DNA of 64,000 nucleotides from Pararobbsia silviterrae (GCF_003628125.1 NZ_RBZU01000002.1:248001-312000), one strand, 5' to 3'. Numbered from the stretch's first letter, positions 8,301 to 16,853 are shown. Numbers and translations are program-made. Notes: a model not told the origin generated them from the letters alone.

Positions 8301-9737
8301 TCAGATCGGCTGACCCGCGCGTTCTGCGACCCATGCGGGCGCGCTTTGCAGCGCCACGGGGCGCAGGAAGCGCTCCATGGCCGCGTAGCCGACCGACGTC
8401 GTGAACGGCTGCGTCGACGCGGGCCACGGGCCGCCATGTTGCTGCGCGCCCGTGACGGCGACGCCGGTCGGCACGCCGCCGAACAGCACGCGGCCGGCGA
8501 TTTGCGTCGCGCGGCGCGCGATCCGGCGCACGTCGGGGCTGTCGGTTTCGGCGCCCCACAACGTCACGGTCAGCGTGCCGCCGACGGCCGTCAGCACGTC
8601 GAGCACTTCGTCGGCCGACCGCACGCGCACGAGCAGGCACGCGGGGCCGAAGACTTCTTCCTGCAGGGCGTGCTCGGCGATGAAGGTCTTCGCATCGGTG
8701 CGCGCGAGCGCCGGCCGCGGCGGCGCGAGTTCGTCGTTCGCGTGCGTGTCGCCGAGTAGCGTCTGCACGCCGGGCGTGCCGAGCAGGCGTGCGACGCCCG
8801 CATCGAAATTGCGCTTCATGCCGGCCGTCAGCATGCGGTGCGGCTGCTTTGCGCCCAGCGCGTCGCGCAGCGTGTTTTCAAACGTGTCGGCATCCGGGCC
8901 TTCGAACAGCACCACGATGCCGGGGCTCGTGCAGAGCTGGCCGCAGCCGAACTCGATCGAGGCCGCGAGGGTTTGCGCCAGCGTCTCGGCCTGGCCCGCG
9001 AGCGCGGCCGGCAGCGCGACGACGGGATTGATCGAACCGAGCTCGCCGTAGAACGGAATCGGCCGCGGGCGCGCATTCGCCTGCGCCCACAATGCCGTGC
9101 CGCCCTTGAACGAGCCCGTAAACGCGACCGCGGCGATCTCGGGGCTGCGCACGAGTTCGACGCCGACCTCGACGCTCGCGCCCTCGACGAAGCCGATCAG
9201 ACCCGCGGGCAGGCCTTGTTCGGCGAGCACCTTGCGCACGACGTCGAACACCGCGCGCGAGAGCTTCGGATGACCGGGATGCGCCTTGACGACGACCGGG
9301 CAGCCCGCGGCCAAGGCCGAGGCGGTATCGCCGCCGAGCACCGAAAACGCGAACGGGAAATTGCTCGCCGAGAACATCGCGACGGGACCGAGCGGCACGT
9401 GCACGCGCGCGAGATCGGGGCGGCCGAGCGGCGGCGCGCCCGCGATCGCCGCATCGTGGAGCTGCGCGAACGCGTGACCTTGCTCGATATGCGTCGCGAA
9501 ACCGCCGAGCTGGAAGATCGTGCGGTCGAGTTCGCCGTTGAGGCGGCCCGCGCCGAGCGACGTTTCCTCGTCGGCGATCCGCACGAGCGCATCGCGCTCG
9601 GCCTGCAGCCCGTCGCCGAGCGCGTGCAGCAGCGCCGCGCGCGTCTTGACCGACGATTGCGCCCAATCGTCCGAGACGTCGTGCGCCGCTGCGACGACCG
9701 CGTGGATCTGCGCGGCGGTGAATTCCTGAATCTGCAT
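8301..9737 (-). CDS. NADP-type aldehyde dehydrogenase, likely 2,5-dioxovalerate (alpha-ketoglutaric semialdehyde) dehydrogenase
   Basis: 478 residues of the aldehyde dehydrogenase superfamily. The NFPFAFSVLGGD segment forms the substrate/cofactor tunnel, VKAHPGHP the cofactor-binding region, and AFTGSFKGG the Rossmann turn. The catalytic Glu lies in ELGSINPVV and the nucleophile Cys in FGCGQLCTSPG. This motif set is that of 2-oxoglutarate semialdehyde dehydrogenases, which finish pentose, glucarate and hydroxyproline breakdown by making 2-oxoglutarate. GGAG sits five bases before the ATG. A hairpin with a T-run lies immediately upstream of that ribosome site. It is the middle gene of a three-gene minus-strand unit with two MFS genes. 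Confidence 0.85.
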   Translation of the reverse strand: MQIQEFTAAQIHAVVAAAHDVSDDWAQSSVKTRAALLHALGDGLQAERDALVRIADEETSLGAGRLNGELDRTIFQLGGFATHIEQGHAFAQLHDAAIAGAPPLGRPDLARVHVPLGPVAMFSASNFPFAFSVLGGDTASALAAGCPVVVKAHPGHPKLSRAVFDVVRKVLAEQGLPAGLIGFVEGASVEVGVELVRSPEIAAVAFTGSFKGGTALWAQANARPRPIPFYGELGSINPVVALPAALAGQAETLAQTLAASIEFGCGQLCTSPGIVVLFEGPDADTFENTLRDALGAKQPHRMLTAGMKRNFDAGVARLLGTPGVQTLLGDTHANDELAPPRPALARTDAKTFIAEHALQEEVFGPACLLVRVRSADEVLDVLTAVGGTLTVTLWGAETDSPDVRRIARRATQIAGRVLFGGVPTGVAVTGAQQHGGPWPASTQPFTTSVGYAAMERFLRPVALQSAPAWVAERAGQPI

Positions 9738-9744
9738 GAGAACT

Positions 9745-9773
9745 CCAAAAAGGGGCGAGGACAGCCGTCCTCG
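9745..9773 (-). terminator. Hairpin plus T-run (attenuator) before the aldehyde dehydrogenase
   Basis: Read on the minus strand, CGAGGAC pairs with GTCCTCG around a four-base loop, followed by CCCC and five Ts that run straight into the GGAG ribosome site of the dehydrogenase. Its position between two co-oriented genes suggests partial termination or attenuation rather than a true operon end. Confidence 0.7.
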
Positions 9774-9779
9774 AAACGG

Positions 9780-11003
9780 TCAGGTGGGCTGTTCGGACGG
9801 CGTCAGGCGTTCGCGATGGATCAGCGTCGGGAACAGCTTGATCCAGAGCGCGACGATCAGCACGGTCGCCGATGCGCCGATCACGACCGAGGGCACGGTG
9901 CCGAACCAGCTTGCGGTCAGCCCGGATTCGAATTCGCCGAGTTGATTCGACGCGCCGATAAAGATCGAATTGACGGCGCTCACGCGCCCGCGCATCGCGT
10001 CGGGCGTTTCGAGCTGGATCAGCGATTGCCGCACGACGACGCTGACCATGTCGAATGCACCGGTCAACGCAAGCGCGATCAGCGAAAGCGCGAAGACATG
10101 CGAGAGCGCGAAGACGAACGTCGCGAGACCGTAGAGCGCGACGGAACCGAACATCATCTTGCCGACGCGTTGCTGGATCGGATAGCGCGCGAGGTAGAGC
10201 GACACGACGAGCGCGCCGATCGCAGGCGCGGAGCGCAGCAGGCCGAGCCCCCATGAACCGACATGCAGCACTTCGCGCGCAAAGACGGGCAGCAGCGCGG
10301 TCGCGCCGCCGAACAGCACGGCGAACAAATCGAGCGAGATCGCGCCGAGGACTTCCTTGCGGTTCCAGATGAATTTGACGCCCGCGAACACGCTTTCGAG
10401 CGTGACGGGTTCGCGGCGGATCGCGCGCGCGGCGTCCATGCGGATCAGCGCGAGCCAGAGGATCGCGAAGACGCCCATGATCGCGCAGATGCCGTAGACG
10501 ACGGGTGCGCCGGCCATATAGATGAAGCCGCCGATCGCGGGCCCCGCGATATTCGAGAACTGTGAACCGGCCGAATTCATCGCGAGCGCGTTCGGCAGCA
10601 CCGATTGGGGTACGAGCGTGGGGAGCAGCGCCTGCTGCGTCGGCATCTGGAACGCGCGCGCCGTGCCGAGCGCGAGCGAGGCGCCCAGGATGGCGTTGCG
10701 TCCGAGCCAGCCATGGAGCGTGCCGACCATCAGGAACACGGCGACGGCAAGCTGGCCCGCGGCACAGAGGATCAGCAGACGGCGTCGATCGTAGCGGTCG
10801 GCGACATGGCCGACGACGAGCGTCAGCGCGAGCGCGGGAATGAACTGCGCGAGACCGACCATGCCGAGGTCGTACGCGCTGTGCGTGATGTCGTACATCT
10901 GCCAGGCGACGATGACCATCATCATCTGGAGCGTCAGTGTCGCCGCAATCCGACTCAAGAAGTAGTAAAGGAAGGACGGGATCTTGAGTATCGAGCTTTG
11001 CAT
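9780..11003 (-). CDS. MFS transporter of the EntS/MFS_3 type
   Basis: 407 residues with about 12 membrane segments. The GHVADRYDRRR loop is a good MFS A-motif, and the start (LSRIAATLTLQMMMVIVAWQMYD) resembles EntS-like exporters. It is probably a proton-driven exporter, but the direction is not proven. I chose an ATG inside the longest frame because the 36 residues before it are arginine-rich and lack a hydrophobic segment, whereas the sequence from MQSSILK on fits the family start. It is first in the minus-strand unit with the aldehyde dehydrogenase and second MFS gene, 133 bases after the outer-membrane channel gene. Confidence 0.8.
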   Translation of the reverse strand: MQSSILKIPSFLYYFLSRIAATLTLQMMMVIVAWQMYDITHSAYDLGMVGLAQFIPALALTLVVGHVADRYDRRRLLILCAAGQLAVAVFLMVGTLHGWLGRNAILGASLALGTARAFQMPTQQALLPTLVPQSVLPNALAMNSAGSQFSNIAGPAIGGFIYMAGAPVVYGICAIMGVFAILWLALIRMDAARAIRREPVTLESVFAGVKFIWNRKEVLGAISLDLFAVLFGGATALLPVFAREVLHVGSWGLGLLRSAPAIGALVVSLYLARYPIQQRVGKMMFGSVALYGLATFVFALSHVFALSLIALALTGAFDMVSVVVRQSLIQLETPDAMRGRVSAVNSIFIGASNQLGEFESGLTASWFGTVPSVVIGASATVLIVALWIKLFPTLIHRERLTPSEQPT

Positions 11004-11073
11004 AAGCGAAATGACGGGACGGACAGGAAAGGGCACGCGGCATCGCGAACGGGCCTCAAGGATACCCGGGATG

Positions 11074-11125
11074 CGCGAAGATCGTTGGCGGCCCGCTCGA
11101 CGAGGCGCCAACGATCGGGTTCGCG
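11074..11125 (-). terminator. Two-tier hairpin after the outer-membrane channel gene
   Basis: GATCGTTGGCG pairs perfectly with CGCCAACGATC across a 15-base loop, and outside it CGCGAA pairs with TTCGCG across a three-base bulge. No T-run is present. It lies directly after the channel gene and before the MFS gene and probably ends or attenuates the channel transcript. Confidence 0.65.
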
Positions 11126-11136
11126 ATGCGCGTCGA

Positions 11137-12096
11137 TCAGAAGTGGATTTCCGCCATCAGCATCGGCGCCGACGTGATCGTGCCCGGCGCTTCTTTCGCC
11201 GGCGTGCCGTACATATGGAGCCAGTATTCATAGCCGACGCCCGCGTAGAACGTGCGCGGATGACCCGCGAACGAACCGACGTCGGCCATCAGCGCGACGC
11301 GCGTCAGCAGTTCGGTCGTCGTTTCGACGCCGAAGCCGTCGCGTCCCTTGGGACCGGTCAGGCCCGCGAAGCCGCGGAACACGAGCGGCACCGGACCGAC
11401 GCGGAACGGATAGAGCCACGAGCTTTCGATGTGCCACGCCGGATTGAAATGCACGTCGACACCCATGATGCCGTTGTGATTGCTTTCGGTGCGCACACCC
11501 GCCGTGAGGTTCCAGTACCCGTGCGGGATATTGAATTCGATCGTCGGACCGACCACGAGCATGCGCGCGCGCTCGGCGTATGCATCGTTCTTGACGCCGA
11601 ATTCATAGCCGACCGTCAGACCGTAGTCGCGGATAAAGCCGGCGCCGACGTAGCGGCCGAGAATCTTGCCCGCGCTGAATTCGACGCGTCCGACGCTATA
11701 GACCTCTTGCGCGCCGCCGTTTTGCGGACCGCCGGCTTCCGGGTTGGCCGCATTCGAAATCAGATAATCGGCGTTGAAGACGTAGCTCCCGAAGCGGAAG
11801 CCGCCGAGCGTCGTCAACGAGCCGATGTTCTGCATGACCGACGAATCGATCCCCGGATAGTGGAAATTCGTGCCCCAGCGATAGCCGAGATACGTGTCGT
11901 TCCAGATCGCAGGGGGTTCGTTCGATTCGCCGACCGTCGCGGGCGGCGCGGCGCCGTTGGGCGCGGCCTGCAGGGGCAGCGGCGGTGTCGAACTGTTGGG
12001 GGCTGTGACGACTTGCGCGTAGCCGAACCCAGTCATGCAGCAGAACATCGCCGCGCCGAGGAATGGCTTGCGCAAAGCTACCGAATTAATTTTCAT
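11137..12096 (-). CDS. Outer-membrane beta-barrel channel (Tsx/OmpG-like)
   Basis: 319 residues. The chosen ATG follows a GGAG and opens a signal peptide (KPFLGAAMFCCMTGFGYAQ) with a likely AYAQ-type cleavage. The mature protein alternates aromatic and polar residues in amphipathic strands (for example GGFRFGSYVFNADYL) and ends in Phe (MLMAEIHF), as outer-membrane barrels do. The pattern resembles the nucleoside-specific channel family and related monomeric channels. A GAAAAGTGC-type box shared with the divergent AraC gene and the lactonase gene lies in its promoter, so it probably feeds the same pathway. The ligand is not identified. Confidence 0.7.
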   Translation of the reverse strand: MKINSVALRKPFLGAAMFCCMTGFGYAQVVTAPNSSTPPLPLQAAPNGAAPPATVGESNEPPAIWNDTYLGYRWGTNFHYPGIDSSVMQNIGSLTTLGGFRFGSYVFNADYLISNAANPEAGGPQNGGAQEVYSVGRVEFSAGKILGRYVGAGFIRDYGLTVGYEFGVKNDAYAERARMLVVGPTIEFNIPHGYWNLTAGVRTESNHNGIMGVDVHFNPAWHIESSWLYPFRVGPVPLVFRGFAGLTGPKGRDGFGVETTTELLTRVALMADVGSFAGHPRTFYAGVGYEYWLHMYGTPAKEAPGTITSAPMLMAEIHF

Positions 12097-12192
12097 GTCT
12101 CCGTCCAAACTGGAATGTGTTGATCTAAGACCGGTCGTTTTTTCGACTTCTTGTTCGAGCCGCACCGTATGCAACGGGTTGAAACATCCAAC

Positions 12193-12217
12193 GCAGAACA
12201 CATGCATATCGTTCTGC
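12193..12217. promoter_or_regulatory. Inverted repeat GCAGAAC-N11-GTTCTGC
   Basis: Perfect 7-base arms with an ATGCAT core, about 100 bases upstream of the channel gene and about 290 upstream of the AraC gene. It could bind a dimeric regulator or form a hairpin in the channel gene leader. Confidence 0.35.
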
Positions 12218-12253
12218 AGCAGTCGTAAAAAATGGTATTGGATGGCCGCTTGC

Positions 12254-12293
12254 GCGCCTCTACACAAAACTGAGATTCGCTGGCACTTTTCAA
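12254..12293 (-). promoter_or_regulatory. AraC-type box A and overlapping -35 region of the channel promoter
   Basis: On the minus strand the segment reads TTGAAAAGTGCCAGCGAATC, then about three bases, then TTTTGTGTAGAGGCGC. The same arrangement (GAAAAGTGCMAGCGAATC, short gap, TTTTGT, then a G-rich stretch ending CGC) recurs before the lactonase gene. The TTGTGT part can act as a -35 element, the usual place for an AraC-family activator. Confidence 0.55.
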
Positions 12294-12336
12294 CGCGTAA
12301 GGGGACGGGATGCATGCGAAATGCAATGCGCAAAAC

Positions 12337-12348
12337 GAAAAGTGCAAG
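12337..12348 (+). promoter_or_regulatory. AraC-type box B upstream of the AraC gene
   Basis: GAAAAGTGCAAG matches the core of boxes A and C and is inverted relative to A, about 160 bases before the regulator start. The similarity stops after the core, so it may be a weaker autoregulatory site. Confidence 0.45.
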
Positions 12349-12510
12349 TCCATGCGGGTAAATCGGACTCGCACTCGATGTGAATGTATGAAATGATGCG
12401 ACCTCGTTTTAAGCAGCGCGGCTCGATGCCTGAAGATGCCTAAAACGTCGCATAGCAAGCGGGCAGGACTTTGACGACCGTATTCAAACGGCGCCCGCGA
12501 AGGAGACACC

Positions 12511-13455
12511 ATGACAAGCAGTACGATGGCCCGGCCGCATCGCGCACGTATCGGCAACGTGAAGCGCACGACGGTTCCGAAGGTCCGCCTCTATGTCGAC
12601 CGCCCCGAGCAAAAGCACTGGTTCGTCCACGTCGGACACGTGACGGACCGGGGGCGCTGGAAAACCGAGCCGCATGCGCATCCCGCCTATGGCCAAGTGA
12701 TTTTCGTGCGCAGCGGACGCGGCGTCATGAATCTCGAAGGCAGCCGCGTGCCGTTCGAAGGCCCGTGCGCCTTGCTGCTGCCGACCGAATGCGTGCACGG
12801 CCTCGACTACGAACTCGACGTCGATCGATGGGTCGTGACGATCGAAGAGTCGTATTTGACGCAGGTCAATGCGAAGCTGCACGAATTCATCGATCTCTGG
12901 TCGTTGCCGAGAATGATTTCGCTATCCGATCCCGCTAAGCGGGGTACGGAAATTCACGGCCTCGTCGCGCAGCTCAAGCATGAAGTCGAATCGGACGCGG
13001 TCGGTCATGTCGTCGGCATCGAATCGTTGCTGACGACGCTGCTGCTGACGCTCGTGCGTGAAGCGCATCTCGACCAGAGCGTGAGTGAAGGCGAGCGTCG
13101 CAACGATGTCCGCCTCGTCGATCGCTTCCGCAAGCTCATCGAACAGCACTACCGTGAAAATCTGCCGCTGCAGGACTACACGTCGATGATGGCGGTGTCG
13201 CTTGTACAGTTGCGCGCCGCGTGCGCGTCGGCGTCCGAATTGAGCCCCGCGAAGATGATTCACGCGCGGATCGTGACCGAAGCCAAACGCAATCTGATTT
13301 TCGGCAATATGTCCGTCGAACAGATCGCATTCGGACTCGGATTTGCGGATGCGGCCTATTTCACGCGGTTTTTCCGCAAGGAAGTCGGCCAGACGCCGAG
13401 CCAGTTCCGTTCGACCGCGCGCCAGCAACCGCTGCGCAAGGGCCTCACGCAGTAA
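12511..13455 (+). CDS. AraC family transcriptional regulator (PobR/HpaA-like)
   Basis: 314 residues. An N-terminal cupin sensor domain (EPHAHPAYGQVIFVRSGRG, with HAHP as the cupin His motif) is followed by a C-terminal double helix-turn-helix, including VEQIAFGLGFADAAYFTRFF, the AraC signature. The layout is that of aromatic-acid regulators such as PobR and HpaA. AAGGAGA precedes the ATG. It is divergent from the outer-membrane channel gene and upstream of the lactonase gene, and the same box occurs before all three, so it probably activates them and itself. The inducer cannot be deduced. Confidence 0.88.
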   Translation: MTSSTMARPHRARIGNVKRTTVPKVRLYVDRPEQKHWFVHVGHVTDRGRWKTEPHAHPAYGQVIFVRSGRGVMNLEGSRVPFEGPCALLLPTECVHGLDYELDVDRWVVTIEESYLTQVNAKLHEFIDLWSLPRMISLSDPAKRGTEIHGLVAQLKHEVESDAVGHVVGIESLLTTLLLTLVREAHLDQSVSEGERRNDVRLVDRFRKLIEQHYRENLPLQDYTSMMAVSLVQLRAACASASELSPAKMIHARIVTEAKRNLIFGNMSVEQIAFGLGFADAAYFTRFFRKEVGQTPSQFRSTARQQPLRKGLTQ

Positions 13456-13508
13456 TGCGCGATATTGCGCGGACCTGCATGTCGGCCTCGCGCGCCGGCA
13501 TGCATGTC

Positions 13509-13548
13509 GAAAAGTGCAAGCGAATCCATCTTTTGTCCAGGGACGCCG
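13509..13548 (+). promoter_or_regulatory. AraC-type box C before the lactonase gene
   Basis: GAAAAGTGCAAGCGAATC is followed by a short gap, TTTTGTCCAGGGACGCC and, further on, an AT-containing GAATAG that could be a -10. It matches box A over about 35 bases with a few differences, although the two genes are not homologous. This implies selection for a binding site. Confidence 0.55.
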
Positions 13549-13739
13549 GTTCCTGAGAAGAATAGGCTGGACTACCCACTCTCCCGCCGTAGCCATCGCG
13601 TCCGACGACGACCTTCATGGGTGTCGCGAGACCGTGCACGCGGGAACGATTCGATGATGGCGTCTGCGCGATGCGGCAAGCAACGCGGCAGCCCGCGGTC
13701 ACGACGTTTTCACTTTTGCGGCCATAGAGCCGACGGAAG

Positions 13740-14972
13740 ATGATGCAGTCCTCCTCTAAAGAAGTGTTCTCACGATACGTACATATTGCCGCACTCGGCG
13801 CGCTCGCCGTATCGGCATGGCTCTATGCGACGCTCAGCTGCGCGCAGACGCCGGCGACGCCTGCCGTACCGGGCGTCCTTCCGACATCGGCCGCGTCCGC
13901 CACGCCGGCTCAATCGGAATGGGTCTATGTGGGCACGCAGCAGGCGCAGATCCACGCGTTGCGTCTCGACACGTCGACGGGCGCGCTCACGACGATCGGG
14001 CCTGTCGCCGAAGGACTCAAAGCCACCTGGGTGGCCGTGCATCCCGAGCGGCCGATCGTGTATTCGGTCGATGACGACAACGTCAAGGAAGGCAGCATCA
14101 CGGCGTTCGCCGTCGATCGTGCGACGGGTGCGCTGACGCGCATCGATCAGACCGCGTCGGCCGGCAACGGCACGACGAATCTGTCGTTCGATGCGCCGTC
14201 GATGACGCTGCTCGCCGCGAACTACGCGAGCGGTTCGGTCTCGAGCGTGGCGGTCAACGCGGACGGCAGCGTCGGTCCGCGCGTCTCGACGATCGCGGAA
14301 ACGGGATCGGGGCCGAACAAGCGTCAGGCGAGCGCGCACGCGCATAGCGTGGTCGTCGATCCGTCGGGACGCTATGCGCTCGTGCCCGACTTCGGCGCCG
14401 ATCGCGTGTTCATCTACGATTTCGATCGCGCCACGCATACGCTGACGTCGCGCGCGGCGCCGGGTCAGGACGATCCGCGCGCGTTCGTCGCGCCCCCCGG
14501 GACGGGCCCGCGCCATCTCGTGTTCGGCGCGAGCGGCCAGTACGTGTATCTGCTCACGGAGCTCAGCGCGGAAGTCATCGTGCTGCGCTGGGACGCCGCG
14601 CACGCGCGGTTGACGCCCGTGCAGACGCTGCCGGTCTCGACGCCCGCGTTCAACGGCGTCAAGAGCGCGGCGGAGATCGCATTGAGCCGTGACGGCCGAT
14701 TCGTCTATGTCGAGGACCGCGCGGAAAACGCGATCGTCGTGTTGAGCGTCGATCCCGCATCGGGCACGCTGTCGCCGGTGCAACGGATCGGCTCGGGCGG
14801 CGATCGTCCCTGGGGCTTCGCGATCGATCCGTCGGGGCAATGGCTGCTCGTCGCCAATCAGCGCAGCGGCAGCGTCAACGTGTTCCGGATCGATCCCGCA
14901 TCAGGCGTGTTGACCGATACGGGCGCGGTCGCGCAGGTGCCGACCGCGGTGGCGATCACATTCGTTCGATAG
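13740..14972 (+). CDS. Exported lactonase-family seven-bladed beta-propeller
   Basis: 410 residues. A signal peptide (HIAALGALAVSAWLYATLSCAQ) precedes repeated propeller blades of the 6-phosphogluconolactonase-like family, each with the pattern of a Pro-Ser-Gly-Arg/Gln turn (VVDPSGRYALVPDFGAD, LSRDGRFVYVEDR, IDPSGQWLLVANQ). Export implies action in the periplasm on a sugar lactone, not a role in the cytoplasmic pentose phosphate path. The box before it ties it to the AraC regulator and the channel gene. With the semialdehyde dehydrogenase and sugar-acid-type MFS nearby, an oxidative sugar pathway is plausible. Confidence 0.8.
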   Translation: MMQSSSKEVFSRYVHIAALGALAVSAWLYATLSCAQTPATPAVPGVLPTSAASATPAQSEWVYVGTQQAQIHALRLDTSTGALTTIGPVAEGLKATWVAVHPERPIVYSVDDDNVKEGSITAFAVDRATGALTRIDQTASAGNGTTNLSFDAPSMTLLAANYASGSVSSVAVNADGSVGPRVSTIAETGSGPNKRQASAHAHSVVVDPSGRYALVPDFGADRVFIYDFDRATHTLTSRAAPGQDDPRAFVAPPGTGPRHLVFGASGQYVYLLTELSAEVIVLRWDAAHARLTPVQTLPVSTPAFNGVKSAAEIALSRDGRFVYVEDRAENAIVVLSVDPASGTLSPVQRIGSGGDRPWGFAIDPSGQWLLVANQRSGSVNVFRIDPASGVLTDTGAVAQVPTAVAITFVR

Positions 14973-15045
14973 CTGTGCGACGCAGCGAGGCGCGCGGCGC
15001 GGGCGCGTTGCGGCGCGTCGATTCACCGCGCGCGCTGCCGCCTCG

Positions 15046-15660
15046 TCATGCATACCGGGCGAGAAACATATCGGCGGCGGTTTCGGCGACTTTCTGCTGC
15101 TCGGCGCGTTCGAGCGCCGGCTGTCCCATCGTGACTTGCGGCCAGAACGCGAACGCCTTGACGAGCGCCTGCAACTGCAGCGCGGCGAACGACGGGTCCG
15201 TCGTCTTGAGCCGGCCGTCGGCCGCGGCCGCGCGAACCCAGAGCGTCAGATCCTCTTCGCGTTCGCCGAGGCGCGCGACCATATCGCGCGCGCGTTCGGG
15301 GGAATGGATGCCCGCGGCGATCGCGACGCGCGCGAGCGCGAGAAACGCATCGTTGTTGAGCAGATGCAGCTTGCGTTCGAGGATCTCGATCAACTGCGGC
15401 TTGAGCGGCTGATCGCTTCGATAGCCGAGCGCATCGGCGCCTTCGCTTTCGTTCCAGAGCGCGATCATGATCGCCGCGAACAGCGCTTCCTTGCTCGGGA
15501 AGTGGTTGTAGACGGTGCGTTTCGACACGTTCGCGCGCGCCGCGATGCGATCCATGCTCGTCGCGTCATAGCCCGACGCAAGAAATTCCGCGATCGCCGC
15601 ATCGAGGATGGCGGCGCGTTTCTTATCGGTCAGCCGAGGGGGCGCGAGCGTCGAGTTCAT
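15046..15660 (-). CDS. TetR family repressor
   Basis: 204 residues with a standard N-terminal TetR helix-turn-helix (MDRIAARANVSKRTVYNHFPSKEAL at about 40-65) and an all-helical C-terminal ligand domain of the AcrR-like type. It is transcribed divergently from a metallo-hydrolase gene, and the 83 bases between them hold two related palindromes overlapping both promoters. It therefore probably represses itself and that hydrolase. The ligand is unknown. Confidence 0.88.
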   Translation of the reverse strand: MNSTLAPPRLTDKKRAAILDAAIAEFLASGYDATSMDRIAARANVSKRTVYNHFPSKEALFAAIMIALWNESEGADALGYRSDQPLKPQLIEILERKLHLLNNDAFLALARVAIAAGIHSPERARDMVARLGEREEDLTLWVRAAAADGRLKTTDPSFAALQLQALVKAFAFWPQVTMGQPALERAEQQKVAETAADMFLARYA

Positions 15661-15671
15661 GGAGGCGATTT

Positions 15672-15721
15672 TACACCAGGCAGTTTACTTTTTTAGCGAT
15701 TGAATTACACTGCCCGGTATA
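15672..15721. promoter_or_regulatory. Paired TetR operators between repressor and hydrolase genes
   Basis: TACACCAGGCAGTTTA at 15672-15687 and TACACTGCCCGGTATA at 15706-15721 are inverted copies of one 16-base element (13 of 16 matching). Each is itself an imperfect palindrome of the form TANAC-N6-GTNTA. Two dimer sites in an 83-base divergent promoter region are typical of TetR autoregulation. Confidence 0.65.
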
Positions 15722-15743
15722 CTTTTTGAACCAGGGTGGTCGT

Positions 15744-16853
15744 ATGAGTTCGCTTTCCGCTTCGCTTCGCCGCACGCTGGGCTTGAACGCCGTGGCGCGC
15801 TCGCGTTTGATCTCGGGCTCGGCGCAGCACGACGGCGAACGCTTTCGCAACGTCAAGCCGCGGCCTGTCGAAGGGTTCGGCAAGACCTTGCGGATCGCGT
15901 GGAATCTGTTGTTCAGGAAGCCGAGCGGGACCGTGCCTGCGCAGGCCTTGCCCGTCGACGCGCTGACGCGCGAGCAGCTCGCCGGCGCGCCCGATCGCAG
16001 CCTGTATCGGCTCGGGCACTCGACGCTGCTGTTCAAGTTGCGCGGACAGTTCTGGTTGACGGACCCCGTGTTCGGCGAACGCGCTTCGCCGTTTCGCAAT
16101 CTGGGCCCCAAGCGATTCCACGCGCCGCCGATCGCGCTCGATGCGCTGCCGCCGCTGCGCGCCGTGATCCTTTCGCACGATCATTACGATCACCTCGATC
16201 GCGAGACCGTGCTGGCGCTGGCCGAGAAGACCGCATGCTTCGTGACGACGCTCGGGGTCGGCGATCGGCTGATCGAGTGGGGCATCGATGCCGCGAAGGT
16301 GCGGCAATACGACTGGTGGAGCGGCGTCGAGATCGACGGCGTGACGTTGACCGCGACGCCCGCGCAGCACTTTTCGGGGCGCAGCCTGTTCGACGGCAAC
16401 CGGACCTTATGGGCGTCGTGGGTCATCGACGACGGCGATCTGCGCGTGTTTTTCAGCGGCGATTCGGGGTACTTCGACGGCTTCCGCGAGGTCGGCGAAC
16501 GGCTCGGGCCGTTCGACGTGACCTTCGTCGAGACCGGCGCATACGATGCGCAATGGCCCTATGTTCATATGCAGCCCGACGAGACCGTGCAGGCGCATAT
16601 CGACCTCAAGGGGCGCTGGCTCGTGCCGATTCATAACGGCACGTTCGATCTCGCGATGCACCGCTGGCAGGACCCGTTCGAGCGCGTGACGGGTATCGCG
16701 CTCGCGCGCGGCGTGTCGTTGTCGACGCCGCGCATGGGCGAGCGGCTCGATCTCGGCGCGCCGCATCGCGGCGAGCGATGGTGGCGCGACGTCGCGGAGC
16801 GTGCCGCCGACTCCGATGCGGCGAAGCGGCGTTTGATCTGCGATCGCGGTTAA
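15744..16853 (+). CDS. Metallo-beta-lactamase-fold hydrolase (UlaG/NAPE-PLD-like)
   Basis: 369 residues with an intact metal site: SHDHYDHLD (HxHxDH), the later QHFSGR and FSGDSGYFDG motifs, and a final IHNGTFD His. The early FLTDP-like segment (QFWLTDPVFGERASPF) and overall layout match the group containing UlaG and NAPE-phospholipase D. I use the ATG preceded by AGGGTGG; a TTG 18 bases upstream is poorer. It is divergent from the TetR gene with two operators between, so it should be induced when that repressor releases. Substrate unknown, perhaps a lipid-like or ester compound. Confidence 0.83.
   Translation: MSSLSASLRRTLGLNAVARSRLISGSAQHDGERFRNVKPRPVEGFGKTLRIAWNLLFRKPSGTVPAQALPVDALTREQLAGAPDRSLYRLGHSTLLFKLRGQFWLTDPVFGERASPFRNLGPKRFHAPPIALDALPPLRAVILSHDHYDHLDRETVLALAEKTACFVTTLGVGDRLIEWGIDAAKVRQYDWWSGVEIDGVTLTATPAQHFSGRSLFDGNRTLWASWVIDDGDLRVFFSGDSGYFDGFREVGERLGPFDVTFVETGAYDAQWPYVHMQPDETVQAHIDLKGRWLVPIHNGTFDLAMHRWQDPFERVTGIALARGVSLSTPRMGERLDLGAPHRGERWWRDVAERAADSDAAKRRLICDRG

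Larger units (their letters stand above)
12097..12510. other. Divergent promoter region, channel gene and AraC gene
   Basis: The 414 bases between the two divergent genes hold the GCAGAAC dyad and boxes A and B. No small gene with convincing start, codon use and ribosome site was found. Confidence 0.6.
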
